A stretch of 64,000 nt of DNA, taken from positions 2,914,001 to 2,978,000 of the forward strand of contig JAYKKR010000001.1 of the NCBI GenBank assembly GCA_036971615.1, written 5' to 3'. Of the stretch, positions 12,980-24,056 are shown in pieces. The position numbers and the translations under genes were made by a program. Below the pieces are notes generated by a model that did not search any database, was not told the origin of the DNA, and saw only the letters and a list, made by a program, of their open reading frames with translations. Position 1 is the first letter of the stretch. Every line of letters starts with the position of its first letter. The stretch comes from Amyloporia xantha. Taxonomy: Eukaryota > Basidiomycota > Agaricomycetes > Polyporales > Adustoporiaceae.

Positions 12980-13276
12980 TGTGAGCAGATGAGGATCTTG
13001 GCGGCTTTGTCATAGTTGATAACTACAAATCTGTGAAGATATTGACCGTGGGAAGACGTTTTGAACGATCGGTACAAAAATGAAATCTAGTAGACTCGAG
13101 GATAACGCACGACCATAGAGTCGTCGAGAGAATTATCGTAAAACGCTAAACGTGCAATGAGGGTAGGACTAGAGCATTAGTAACGATTCCAACATGTATA
13201 CATACAGCGATGGGCGATGGGAGCAGATATAATACAGAGAATGCGGAAGCGAAGTACAACGGTGAATGAACAAATG

Positions 13277-15607
13277 CTAATTTTCACCTTGGTGATTATC
13301 CAAATCTGAGAGGTTCTGGCCATTTGTCCGCAGATGAGTCCGTAAATCAAAAGAATGTGTATGAGTATCATAGGGCATCGGCGAAGCCACCGGATCAGCC
13401 GATGGCTGCAATGGGTCCAGAGGACAGTCCACATCGTGTGGAGAAGGTTGAGCGACAGCAGAGTCCCATGTATACGGTCTGCTGATAAAATCGGGCGGAG
13501 AGGGAGGCCGCACATGGAAAGACGGCAACGATGAGGAGAAAGAAGGCTTATATGAGCCTCGGGAGCTCAAACGCGGGGTAGACGTAAGCGTGAGCGGGGA
13601 AACAGGCATCTCCGAGGACCCGTCCGAGCTTGTGCGGATGGTCGGATCTGGATCTTCGGAGGGTTCATCTCGGTGCCTGGAACGGAGCGCAGAGGTCACG
13701 ATAAATTTAGGAGATTTTGAGCGCCTAGATCGTTTCTCGAAGAACACTTTGCCATGGTCGACTTCGCTGCGCAAGATCCGGTCCCATGCAGCAGGATGCT
13801 GGAGAACGGCTTCCAATTCGTGGCGGTGGACTACCCTTTCGAAGCTCTGCATGGTGCAGACGGTGATAATGATCCCTACACCGAAGATGAAATTCGGCAT
13901 TCCAGAGATAACACAGAGACGACGTACAGTCCACAATTATCCACCCCTGCGCCCCTAGAAGGATTTGTTCGTTCACACCGACTAGCATCGTTATGGCAAG
14001 GGCCAAGAACACGATGGTGAGGAAAGTGGTATATAGCAACTGGGTAACTCTATTGGTCGGACACAGTGCATGCGCCTAATTGAAGTAGGTTCTCACCTCG
14101 TTTCTTAACATCTTCCGAAACAACTCCATGCGGGAGAAATACCTGATCCAGTTACGAATCACATGAAAAGGAGACCGAACTATTCTAGAACTGCTGTGTG
14201 CATCACTCCTAGGTTTATTGGACGCGTCTGGCACAGATGGGCGGGGAGGTTGCGGGATCGGATGTATTCCTGGCAAAGATGGCTTTCGTTGGTAAGCTAT
14301 ACTGGACGCGAAGTCATCGCCACTCCATGGCTGTCGAAATCTGTTCCAAACCGCTCGCACGAATCCAGTAAATGAGATGTTTTCGACATTGGAAGGAGGG
14401 ATAGATGGCGCTTCCGGCACGTAGTCCCACCAACCTCGTCGCGAATGTGGGCCTTCAACGCTCTCTTTAACCTCGCCATCCGCAGTGCCAGCACTGCCTT
14501 CCTCCTCAGACACCCGCAGAGTGACACGTGCTTCTGTATGCGTGCGATACGATCTCCAAATAGCATAGAGAACTAGGAATATCAGCAATTGTGGCAGCTC
14601 AGCTTTCCAATGCGAAATGATCATGTGCGATTCGACCTACAACAAGCACATAAGACCGTGGTTTCGACGAAAGCCGTCAATATCATGGCAGATATTATTT
14701 GCATATCATGATTCTCTGTGCAATTACCTAGAGACCATCATGGCAGAATGAGCTGGGAACTAAGATACCCAGTGAGGGATCCGCACCGTAGAGCGTTCGC
14801 GCTGCCTCGTAACGTGACATGTCAAGCCCAACGAGTACTATCATGACGGCTGCTGTCGCGATCAGAAACATCAAGACAGAGCGGGAGTTGCTGAGACAGC
14901 GATATGCCTTGACGCCTAGTATGCCGGTGATCTTGAACAGAGTCAAAGGTGGTCTCGAGAGCGCGATGAAGAGCTCTCACCATAGTATCACATGAAATCT
15001 TCATGAGAACCTTCTTCGCGGCGCCAGCGCTTTGAATTGATCATGTCAAAGGCGGCGAAAGAAGATGGAGAACGATCACTCACGATGTACAGTTCACGGA
15101 TTGGTCAAAGTCTCCTATTATTTGAACCACGGTGCTTGAGAGACCTAACACCTGACTGAGAAGGAGCAAGTAAAAGAGGGTTTTGTCCTTGACTCTGCTC
15201 CTCCGAATGTACGATATCGCCGACAAGGTATTCCTCATGAAGAAGGCACATAGCGCTCCATTTACAAGCACCCAAGCCCTGGACTGTCTGTAGTCATCCA
15301 TATACCGCTGCGAGAGCAAAGAGCCGTCGTCGAGAGCGTAATATTTTGGGCGAAATGAGGCGACGGGGACGTCATAGTAGTGATGATAGTGGGCAATGTT
15401 TATGTCCGCATCGAGCTTGATTACTACGTCCGCATTGGAATCACCGACGGCTCCATGGGTCGGAAATGGCATGATCTCGACATTGGAGACGGTGGTCGGG
15501 GTGGGATGGTGGAAGACAGGTATCGACGAGGAGAAATGTGGCGTGATGGTCGAGGAGGACCATGCTGCCGACGAGGGTGCCAGTGCGGTAGATGTGCCCA
15601 TGAACAT
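13277..15607 (-). CDS. Seven-transmembrane protein of unknown function
   Basis: A multi-exon gene whose hydrophobic segments count to about seven: AWVLVNGALCAFFM, TLFYLLLLSQVLGLSS, a segment around the KKVLMKISCDTM exon, SVLMFLIATAAVMIVLVGLD, LPQLLIFLVLYAIW, LLYTTFLTIVFLALAITML and FIFGVGIIITVCTM. The extended N-terminus has a conserved-looking MPFPTHGAVGDSNAD stretch, and the C-terminal tail is long, Ser/Pro-rich and presumably cytosolic. A long charged loop (around 14,500-14,200) separates TM5 from TM6. The topology recalls receptor-like fungal membrane proteins, but no GPCR or transporter motif is visible, so function is open. I chose the ATG at 15607, since an upstream in-frame TGA blocks that frame. 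A 5' exon from the ATG at 15812 is an alternative. Confidence 0.65.
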
Positions 15608-16133
15608 GGCGTGCAAGCGAGAGCACTGGGACGTCCGGCCAGAGGGAGAGGGGGAGGAGGGGGATGGGCTCAGGAGGGCTCTGGCATTTGGAGGGGCCGT
15701 GAACGGGTGAGGCAAGTCGTCGGAGGAATTTGATCAGACGTCCGAGGCCTTGAACGAAGGCTGCAGACGGAAGCCGGGACAACTCAATTGTCAGGACGGG
15801 TCCGACAGCCATAAATCCTTATATATCGACCGCCACGCGAACTAGTCCCAAGCCAGTCTAATGCTCGTTTCCTGCCCTCACCGTTTAGCGACCATCGTGC
15901 GACTGTCGTGGCAGAAACGACAGATAGCGGCCACCATGGCACCTGCTCCCAACCGTCACTCTTCCACGCACAACTGACAGACTCATCTTGCATATTATCC
16001 ACCAGCCACACCCAGCGACTCGCAACGATCGCCCATACACTCGATCGGGCCTCACTTCGGCGTCTCCCGGCAGTTTTCCTCGCCCTCGCTGCCAGTCTCT
16101 TTTACATTGCTCGCTATCCTGCACAGCACCCCA
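15608..16133. promoter_or_regulatory. Divergent intergenic region (7TM gene / AK6)
   Basis: This roughly 0.5-kb GC-rich stretch separates two divergently read genes and must hold both promoters. No distinct TATA box or palindrome stands out. An alternative upstream ATG for the minus-strand gene (15812) lies inside it. Confidence 0.4.
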
Positions 16134-16803
16134 ATGTCACAGTCCACATCCAGACACGGCCCTGTCATCCTCATCACCGGAACACCCGGCACCGGAAAGA
16201 CCACTCATGCACAACTCCTCGTCGAGGAATCACCAATACCCCTCCGCCATATCAATGTCGGAGAATGGATCAAGGAGAAGGGCCTCTACGAAGAGTATGA
16301 CGAGGAGTGGCAGAGCTACACCGTCGACGAGGACAAGGTGCGTCGCGGACGCTTCTCTCCGGTTCAATCGGCGCGATCTTAGTGGGCTCACTCCACCAGC
16401 TGCTTGATGAGCTAGAACCTCTCGCGTCGGCGGGCGGCATCGTCTTGGATTGGCACACCATTGACATATTTCCGGAGCGATGGGCTGATTTGGTAGTCGT
16501 TCTCCGCTGCGATCATACACAACTATGGGAGCGTCTGGAGAAAAGGTTTGCCGCGAACCACCCCATTCTCAGCCATGACGCTCACAGCATCTGCTGCGCA
16601 GGGGATACCCGCTCAAAAAGATCCAGGAAAATAACGAGGCAGAGATTATGGAAGTCGTTCTTGACGAAGCACGATCATCATACGCCTCGGAAATTGTAGT
16701 CGAGTTGAAAAGCGAAGGCACGGATGACCTAGAGTCCAATGTCTCCCGCATTGTACAATGGATCGAAGCATGGAGACGCGGCCACGATCTCTCTGAGCAA
16801 TGA
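16134..16803 (+). CDS. FAP7: Adenylate kinase isoenzyme 6 / FAP7
   Basis: Three exons (16134-16337, 16400-16545, 16602-16803) total 552 nt, 183 residues, the usual size of the AK6/Fap7 family. The Walker A loop GTPGTGKT is at residues 16-23. Family hallmarks follow: INVGEWIKEKGLYEEYDEEW, then GGIVLDWHTIDIFPERW, VVVLRCDHTQLWERLEKR, GYPLKKIQENNEAEIM and the VEALKSE-like C-terminal helix. AK6 enzymes transfer phosphate between ATP and AMP and, in yeast, Fap7 assists the last cleavage of 20S pre-rRNA during small ribosomal subunit maturation. The second donor (GTTTGC) departs from consensus, but the protein alignment across it is seamless. It converges with the next gene 76 bp away. Confidence 0.93.
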
Positions 16804-16879
16804 GCACTGCATTAGCGATGATGTATGACAAGAAATAAGGTGTTCGTCTCCAGGTAAGTGGCCGTCACGCTCGTAGGGA

Positions 16880-17673
16880 TCATGCTGGGCCCCATGTCCC
16901 TCTGCTTCTCTCCAAAGGAAGCCCGGCGCTGTATTCCTTCTCACTCCTGATACGCTTTGCAGTCTTCTTCTTGCCCTCTGCAATCCTGACTTTCTCGAAG
17001 TACACGTATCTGGAGATTGCATGGTCAAACTTGCAGTATTATTGACGTTTACTTCACTTACGCAGCGTAATAAGTCCCGTTACTAGCGCCCCCGTCTGGG
17101 CCACTCGCTTTCACTGAGGAATATCATTTCGACCTTAATCCCAGCGCATTTTACAAGTAGCGACTTACTGAAGCGTTGGTAGGAGTTACTGTTGACTTTT
17201 CCGATCTGTTCCAACCATGCAGTGACCTACCGGTGTCCACGTCTCAGAGATGGGCTCCCTGGCCGGTTAACTATTTCGAACATACCTTGAAGTCAGGCTG
17301 CTTTTGCAGCAGACGAATCTTTCGTCTGATATCGTTGCAGTCATCACTAGGCAATCCTGGGCTTAGTGAAGGCATAACAAGATAGGCAAGTTGACGCGCA
17401 CAAGACAGGTACTCCTCCCTGTACAGCGAGACGCGACGTCAGCTAGGGCATGCCACGAAGGAGGCGTGCACGTACATATTCATCTTCGCCCTCGAGCACA
17501 ACCTCATGCCACTTCTTCTTTTCCATGGGCAGTTTCTCTTTCTTTCCCTTTGAACTCGACGCCTCGGGCGCATCGGACACGCGTGCCTTCTTAGGAGCTT
17601 TCGTGTCAACGTCGGAGACCTCGGCGCCAGACGTGTCAGCTTCGAACGCGTCAGATTTACGCTTCGGTGCCAT
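16880..17673 (-). CDS. DUF7726-like protein, tandem copy A
   Basis: A multi-exon minus-strand gene starting MAPKRKSDAFEADTSG and ending with TAKRIRSEKEY...TWGPA at 16880. It opens with a Lys/Glu/Ser-rich, nuclear-type basic segment, then a short conserved block KWHEVVLEGEDE. A helical region DDCNDIRRKIRLLQKQPDFK follows, then VTAWLEQIGKVNSNSYQRF, GTYYAAYVYFEKVRIAEGKKK and a basic tail. The RRKIR...FL...YQRF layout matches a fungal domain of unknown function that I would assign to DUF7726; that name is a moderate-confidence recollection. The exon before DDCND is uncertain. Copy B, 0.4 kb upstream, has the same exon order. Nuclear or DNA-binding roles would be inference. Confidence 0.75.
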
Positions 17674-18114
17674 TTTATTCTCGATGTGTTATGGATGGAA
17701 GAAGTGAGGATAGACCGTAGAGCACTGGACAGAAGACAATCAGCGGCTGTGAGGTAGTAAAAAGACAAGAAAAAGGTGGCAAGCGAGAAAAATATGTATT
17801 TTGTGGAGAGCGGGTCGCGATCCGCCGCGTCGCGTATCGCTTGCCAACAGAAGATGCCAAGCGAAGCCAATAATGGAGAGTCCCGTGATCGTGCCACACT
17901 CAACTCAAGGAGTCAACCCGAATAACATAAGTACTGTACCAAGCTCATTGTTTACGAGCGTTGGTGAGACGGAGCAATTCTCACACATTTATGCAAGGAG
18001 AGCGAGATAGATCCACGAAGTGTCTCCACCATCATAAAGAACCGATGTGAAATTTGGCATTATAAAATTACTGAAGATTATAGGCCGTCCACTAGCTATG
18101 GCGCAAGCTCACAT
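17674..18114. promoter_or_regulatory. Spacer between tandem paralogues
   Basis: This 441-bp stretch runs from the start of copy A back to the stop of copy B. It is AT-richer than the coding parts and should contain the promoter of copy A and the terminator of copy B. I see no repeat in it. Confidence 0.4.
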
Positions 18115-18901
18115 TTACGCTCGAACCCACACATACTTCCGGTCTTCCAAGGGAAAGCCATTTGGACGCTCGAGCTCGTTGCGCTCACGTTTAGCCGTCT
18201 TCTTCTTTCCTTGAGCGATCCTGACCTTCTCGAAATAGACATAGCTATTAGAACACATCAGCGACTCAGTGGCCTCATAGAAAGCGACTCGCGTACGCAG
18301 CATAGTATGTTCCATTTGCAGCACCGCCAGTAGGTCCGGTGGCTTTCACTACAAGTCAATATGTAAGCTGTATTGCGAGTCGTATGATGGCAGAACATAT
18401 CTTACTGAAACGCTGGAAGGAGTTGTAGTTGATGTCACCGATGTCTTTGAGCCAGTGCGTGAGCTATCAGGGGAGAAAGGTGAGCAACTCCACATTCAGT
18501 CGGTATATCTAGACAAGTATCCTCACTTTGAAGCCCGGTTGTTTCTGCAGTAGACGGATTTTCCGTCTGACTTCGTTACAATCATCACTGGTAAAAGTAT
18601 CTTCGTCAGTATGTGGAAGACGTGTACTGTACTGAGGGTCTGCGCACTATACGGGTACGACTCCCTAGTCATAGTCCAGAAAATTATTATCGAAGCACCG
18701 TGCATAAGGCGTGGCTACACATACCTCTTCTTCGCCCTCGAGTACTACCTCATGCCAGTCCTTGGACGTGGACGATTTGCTTTGACTTTTGGACATCGAC
18801 CCAACGGATGCTTCGGAGAATCTCGTCTTCTTGGCGGAAGCGTTCTCTTTATTGGTAGCTAAAGCATCCTCTAGAAGGTCTGCGGTACGCTTAGACGACA
18901 T
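18115..18901 (-). CDS. DUF7726-like protein, tandem copy B
   Basis: Paralogue of the gene at 16880-17673 with the same order of blocks: MSSKRTADLLEDALATNKEN start, DWHEVVLEGEEE, DDCNEVRRKIRLLQKQPGFK, LTHWLKDIGDINYNSFQRF, GPTGGAANGTYYAA, YVYFEKVRIAQGKKKTAKRE and a shorter basic tail ending VWVRA. The central blocks of the two copies are nearly superimposable while the N-termini have diverged, as expected after tandem duplication. Introns fall at equivalent places, so the copy was made at DNA level. The exon joining EGEEE to DDCNE can start after CAG near 18645 (YSTRLPHTDEDTFTS). Function is unknown. Confidence 0.75.
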
Positions 18902-19290
18902 TATGCTGAGGATAGATATTGAGATGCAAGATTGGATGAAGAGTTATTAAACGGTGCCGAGTGTTAGTCGTAGAAATATAGGGGGTGTGAGCCGTTGCGG
19001 AGGAGATGGCCAGGTTTTATAAGCTACGAAGCCATGGACCCTGAAGCGGACTGGAACCGCGTACGGTCTCTAGCCGATGGAATCCGGCAGAAGGGGGTCC
19101 ACCTGGGTCCAGTCTCGTGACCGCGACGGATACGTGACGTCACGCGTTCATTCTGTAACGCTATACTAAACGCCTTGGGCGCTTGCCCATTGTTCGGCTA
19201 GACGCCGGTATGAGCCTGTGAAGTGACTACTTCGGATCCGCAAGTAGAATAGGCACACTCACCAAGACAGCTCCACAGACGGTGGGAAGA
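18902..19290. promoter_or_regulatory. Divergent promoter region (copy B / IES2)
   Basis: This 389-bp stretch separates divergent starts. It contains a perfect 8-bp palindrome TGACGTCA at 19135-19142, the binding consensus of bZIP factors of the ATF/CREB class. Occupancy is inference only. Confidence 0.45.
19135..19142. promoter_or_regulatory. ATF/CREB-type palindrome
   Basis: TGACGTCA lies 149 bp upstream of the IES2 ATG and 234 bp upstream of the divergent gene. It is the exact CRE consensus, embedded in ACGTGACGTCACGCG. A random 8-mer is expected about once per 65 kb, so a single site is only suggestive. Confidence 0.35.
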
Positions 19291-20747
19291 ATGTCGGACG
19301 GGCAAGAATCGGATGATGCAAGCGGTCAGTACGATGTTCTAGCTCTCGCACTGTGATTTGAACGCGGTGCAATTAGACATGCAGATGTCCCAATCTGACG
19401 TCGACCAGATAAATGAGGACATGGACATTGACGACGAGGGCCCTCAGCAGAATGCGGAGGAAGGAGAGGTCAATGCTGATGCTCCTGAAGAAGAAGAGCA
19501 GACAGAAGACAAAGACGTCGATATAGAGGAGGAAGAGTTGCCAGAAGTGAGTGGTTTCCTACGCTTGTCACTTGACTTACCGAAAATCTCTACGCGGCGC
19601 GGCAGGAAAACTCAGAACCTGAAGCTTTATCTTCCCCACCTCCGCCGGAAGAAGAAGACATGCCACCTACGCCGCAGCCTCGTCTCAAAATCAAGTTGAG
19701 ATTCCCTCCCCAAGGCGCATCAGGCGGACATCAGACGATAGTGTCCACGCCTGAAGAGGAGGATCTTCCTAGTCGACGTGAAACATCAAGAGGTAGGTCT
19801 CCAACTGTCAAGGTTCTCACCAGCACTGCATAATTCATGTCATTGTGTTAGACGAAGACATCGAGTCGGAAGACTCAGATGATGACGACGACGCTCAGTC
19901 AACTCGCTCTACTTCTGTCGCAACAACAGGCACTGCTGGTAGAGCATTGACTGCACGTCAAGCTGTCCTAGCGAATGTCGTCGACTCTTCCCATGTCTCC
20001 TTAGGTATGTGCCTGGAGCATGTGCCCGTTGAATCCATCCAACCGGCTCTGACAACCCATGTTCTCTCACCTCTCTCAAACTTGATTCATCCGTCACATA
20101 GCTGAACCACCCAATCCTCGTAAGAAGAAGCCACTCACAGAGATCGAAATCGCATTGAAACGCGAGGAAACCGCACGCAAGCGCAGGAATCTGACAGAGA
20201 AGAAACTTGAAGATGAAAAGGTACGAATTCTATTGGCTTACTTCTCTCCTTACTGCTATAACCTAGTATACTCACCTCCGGACAGACGGAGACCATCAAC
20301 CGTTTGCTGAAGAAACAATCCAGAGCAAAAGGGAAGAGAAACGCACTCTCGACTGCCGAGGATCGACCGACACAACAGGCTTCGACCTCCAACGCCGTTG
20401 ATGCTGAGGCGGAAGATGTTGCAGGCGTAGAAGCTCCCGAGCCCGTTGTGCCCACGATGTACAGGTGGGTGTCTACGACTCGGACAGGCAGTGGAAAAAT
20501 AGAGAACGGCACTGGCGATGGAGAGGAGAGAAAGATGGTTATGTCTTTCTCGATCCCTGTAACGGTGTTTCCGTCATCCGGTTTGCCTCCTTCTGCACCA
20601 GCAGATGCTGAGAGACGGGGACAGCCTCCGCCTCAATGTGACATTCAGGGATGTACTGAACGGAGGAAGTATCGTCTGGTCAAGGACACGGAGAAAGGTG
20701 CTTGTGGCATGAGTCATCTGAAGCTACTCGAGGCACAGTTTGCTTGA
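19291..20747 (+). CDS. IES2: INO80 complex subunit IES2 / INO80B (PAPA-1 domain)
   Basis: Six exons (19291-19324, 19377-19546, 19606-19792, 19852-20004, 20102-20220, 20286-20747) sum to 1125 nt, 374 residues. The N-terminal half is acidic and disordered. A short conserved RLKIKLRFPP strand follows, then a second acidic run. The PAPA-1 region is unmistakable: LTARQAVLANVVDSSHVSL, PRKKKPLTEIEIALKREETA, RKRRNLTEKKLEDEK and ETINRLLKKQ. The C-terminus carries a short Cys/His segment (CDIQGCTERRKYRLVK...ACGMSHLKLLE), as in zf-HIT-type tails. Ies2 is part of the INO80 nucleosome remodeller and stimulates its ATPase in yeast. Two introns are phase 1 and rebuild Asp codons, which supports the model. 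Confidence 0.9.
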
Positions 20748-21092
20748 GCAGGCTTGTTCGTTCTTTTGCATGCGATTTGACGCACGGATGTATCTTAGGT
20801 GTTTCACGTGTAACTTATACAGTCGTGATTTATGTATTTTGCGAAGTCGGTGTAGCTCGTTCTCTTGCGTGGTTGACTTATCAGAGGGTTCTACAACACT
20901 TTCGTTGTATGGATGATTTCGTTCCATATCCATCATGATAGCATAGCTCGTCCAGATATCCTATAACTGTAAGACAAATTTCTGCCCAAACGAATCGATG
21001 TGCATAGTCCTTACCAAGGTACAGCTGTATAAGGATAATGTATACGGATAAGACAAGTGGCGATGAAGGGTATACACTATCCAATTGCATTA
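20748..21092. other. 3'-3' intergenic region
   Basis: This AT-rich stretch lies between convergent genes and presumably carries both 3' UTRs and polyadenylation signals. I see no gene or repeat. Confidence 0.4.
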
Positions 21093-22508
21093 TTATACAA
21101 ACAGTCCTGCTGAATTAAGCATGAATAGCACGACGAATATGCACAGGGTCGATAACAGGGACAGCGGGAAGACAGGCATTGGCGACGCAGCAGCATTGAC
21201 GGGAAGAAAGTTTCCGCTCGCATCCTGCGTCATGACTACCATCGTCGTGGACAACATTGTCTTTCTACGCGATCAATCATGTTACGTGTCAATGATTTAT
21301 TCAAAAGTCGCAATAATCATGACTTACGTTGAAGTGAACTCGATGGTGGTGCCAGGCGCGGTGGTGGTGCTGACGATCGTCTCGAGCGAGGTCATCACGA
21401 CAGTAATGGACTCCGAAGCGGTGATTGTCGCTGTCACTGTGATATCAACGCCTGATTTGTCAATCGTCGCTGTTGCGGTTCCCGTGTAGTTTCCGCGCAC
21501 TGTTGTGAAGCCGGAAAAACAGTATGAAGAACCGTACAGTGGATGCGATGCGGATGGAGCGGCACATGAAAAGCCGGAAAATGCATTGGTCGATCTAACT
21601 GACCCGGTTGTTGTTAATGTGCTGTTGTATCCTGCACCATATGATGTTTGTGTGGCTGTCGGCGTTGTCAGGCTTGGTGCTGTCTCGCTGAGAGCCGTCC
21701 CGCTCAAGCTTGCCTCGCTCAGAATGGTCTGGCTCGCATTTGGAAGCTCGGCACGTTTGGCAGGTAGCTGGATGTTGAATAAATGTGCCATGTTGGGCAA
21801 CACAGGCAGAGCCGTAACGGCTGGGGGGCATGGCGCAGAGAGCTCGACATTTTGAATCGTAATCTCAGCCGGGGTTACTAACAATCGCTCCCCGTCTTGC
21901 GCGGGAAGAACAAGCTGCACAACCAAGGCATCAACAAAATTGTGCAGATTAATAAGATTAGCTACGCACAGCGTATTCCCCCGAAGGTAAAGCAGACGGG
22001 ATGACCCATCTGTACACAGCAGTCGTATTATTATTGTTCGTCTCTTGTTGAACAAAGCTGGCGCTAATTCCTATCTCAAAATTGCTACAGAGAGATAGGA
22101 GTGTGATGTTCAGGGTATCAGTAGGTAGTAAATCCGACGTTTCCCATGTTGAAGATGGAAACATCCCGCTAGCGGGAATCTAGAGGCGATACTAGTTGCC
22201 AAGATGTTTCTGGGCGTCAACAAAGTACTTACTGTGAGCAAGATATTCGCAGAAGATCCGGCCTCCCATAGCCTAATGAAGACATATCCTCAGGTCGTGA
22301 CACAGAGCAAAATGCAGCGGCCTTACATGCTCGGCGATCCAATTGAATTGCTGATAGTTGGGGCGCGATCATGACCGGTGTATTGAGCAGAGGCAATAGC
22401 AATGTAGCCGGAATATAGAAGGCAAAGAGCGAAGAAGCGAAGAGCAGTGAAGTGATAGAACGATAGTGCGATGAAACGAAGGTGAGCCTGCACCTTCAGT
22501 GCGGCCAT
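21093..22508 (-). CDS. Secreted Ser/Thr-rich protein, Kre9-like domain, probable GPI anchor
   Basis: The N-terminus holds a hydrophobic signal segment (FFALCLLYSGYIAIASA) ending near AQYTG. The next exons give LWEAGSSANILLT, FPSSTWETSDLLPTDTLNIT, SFVQQETNNNNTTAVYRWVI and LPSGEYAV. This is the beta-sandwich pattern (W...G...I.L...Y.W.VP..L..G.Y) of the Kre9/Knh1-like N-terminal domain found in fungal GPI proteins. A long Ser/Thr/Ala region with N-glycosylation sequons follows. The C-terminal exon ends in Asn, then a hydrophobic tail (PLSLLSTLCIFVVLFML), as expected for a GPI signal. It probably sits at the plasma membrane or wall. The last splice (GTAAGT...GTAG) rebuilds a Thr codon. Confidence 0.75.
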
Positions 22509-22824
22509 TGCTTTACATGCGTAGTGTGAGGAGAAGCGGAAGCGGTACCGCCACCAGTGACGGATATCTGAAGAAGAATGAGGCTCTGCACAGATGGACG
22601 TTGTGTGAATATGTCCGTCTGGAGGCTGTGTATAGCCCAGGACTGAAATTAGCCTGCCCGCTGTTGCGTGCTGTTGCCATGTCCTCCATTTCCTTTCTTG
22701 TAAAGTGTGGTTTTGATCGAGATTCGACTCCGATCGGATCTTTGCACGGTGCCACCATCCTCGGTGTGCGCACCGGTCGATGTCCGTGACGTCCTAAACA
22801 ACGACAACGACCCCAGCAGCAGAT
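22509..22824. promoter_or_regulatory. Divergent promoter region (GPI protein / cyclin H)
   Basis: This 316-bp stretch between divergent starts contains CCGTGACGTCC at 22786-22796, a one-mismatch CRE-like site shortly before the cyclin H ATG. No other element is clear. Confidence 0.35.
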
Positions 22825-24056
22825 ATGGCCGCAGACGTCCCACCACCACCCTCTAATGCACAAGCCTCCTCCAGCAAGGTTTCTCTATATGAAGGCAGCA
22901 CTCAATATCGCTACTGGCGCTTCTCTCCCGAGCAACTTGCACAGAAGCGTGCCTCTTTAAACACTGCCGCCGTCTCTGTCATTCGTGATACCTTTGAGGC
23001 AGACTCGGCACGTTGGCCCTGCTTCTGCTGTACTGATTCTGTTCTCTGAAGCTGCATGCTCTAGCCAGGGTCTTCTTCAGGCGTATCGTTTCTCCATGCA
23101 GATGAAGAGAATCTGCTTGTGAAGCTATACATCGGGAAGATTTCCCAGTTGTGCGGGCATTTCCGCTTCCCGGAGGAGGTGGAGGCCACTGCCATGACGT
23201 ATCTGAAGAGATTCTATCTCAAGAACACTGTAATGGATTGGCATCCAAAAAATGTCATGTACGTGTCCCCTGACTGCTTTCGGACCCCGGTAATACTGAA
23301 CAGGGTGCGAATTGGAAGGACAGGCTGACTGCATTATTTCTCGCCACAAAAACAACAAATCATCCAATACCTCTTGAAGCTTACACATCACATATACCCA
23401 AGACTGCTCCATCAGATGTTTTGGATCTTGAATTCCTTGTTGCGCAGAGTCTAGGCTTCGACTTCGCAGTGTGGCATGCACACAGAGCATTGTGGGGACT
23501 ATGGCTTGATGTACAAGTGCGCAGTGATAGTCATCCTTGTTCCGCATTTTTCTGATCAACTTTGCAGAGTCTACCTGACGCGCCGATCGAGGAACTCAGA
23601 GCGTCCTACGACATCGCATTGAAGCACGTCCGTGCGTCTCGGTTGACGGATGTGGAGCTCATCTATACCCCGTCGCAAATTGCGCTTGCATGCGTCTCCC
23701 TTGCGTCTCCCACGCTTGCCACTGCGTGGATGCAGTCAAAATTTCCTTCTACAGGGGACTCGCCACTGTTGTCCGTCGTTGAAGCAGTAAAAGCGATTAT
23801 TGCAGCGAATGGGGCCCCGCCGGACGTGGAGGCCGTGCGGGAAGTTGACCGCCGACTGAAGCTTTGCAAAAATCCGGAGAAGGTTGTAGGCAGTAAGGCA
23901 TATGTGAAAAAGCAGGAAGAGGCTGAACGGAAGGCCGAGGAGAAGCGGAAGCGGAAAGCAGCCGAGGTGAAGAAGGCGATGGAGGACGGTGATCCGTTTG
24001 GAAGCGAACTTGCGGAGGATGCTGGGTTGGATGATGATGACGACGACGACGATTGA
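22825..24056 (+). CDS. CCL1: Cyclin H (Ccl1), CDK-activating kinase / TFIIH
   Basis: Four exons (22825-23011, 23069-23258, 23324-23516, 23568-24056) sum to 1059 nt, 352 residues. The N-terminus has the family's YEGSTQYRYWRFSPEQLA motif. The first cyclin box reads LYIGKISQLCGHFRFPEEVE, MTYLKRFYLKNTVMDWHPKN and LTALFLATKTTNHPI. The second includes EFLVAQSLGFDFAVWHAHRA and YTPSQIALACVSLASP. A Lys/Glu coiled coil and an acidic Asp-run tail end the protein. Cyclin H with Cdk7/Kin28 phosphorylates the Pol II C-terminal domain within TFIIH and activates cell-cycle CDKs. The first donor (GTTGGC) is weak, but the frame and homology across it are continuous. Confidence 0.92.

Noticed and set aside
17176..17385. 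Plus-strand frame within copy A of the DUF7726-like pair
   Set aside because: It overlaps the conserved exon blocks and introns of the minus-strand gene.
21505..21855. Plus-strand frame opposite the GPI protein
   Set aside because: It is antisense to Ser/Thr/Ala-rich codons, which often leave the opposite strand open; the minus-strand protein has signal peptide and GPI tail.
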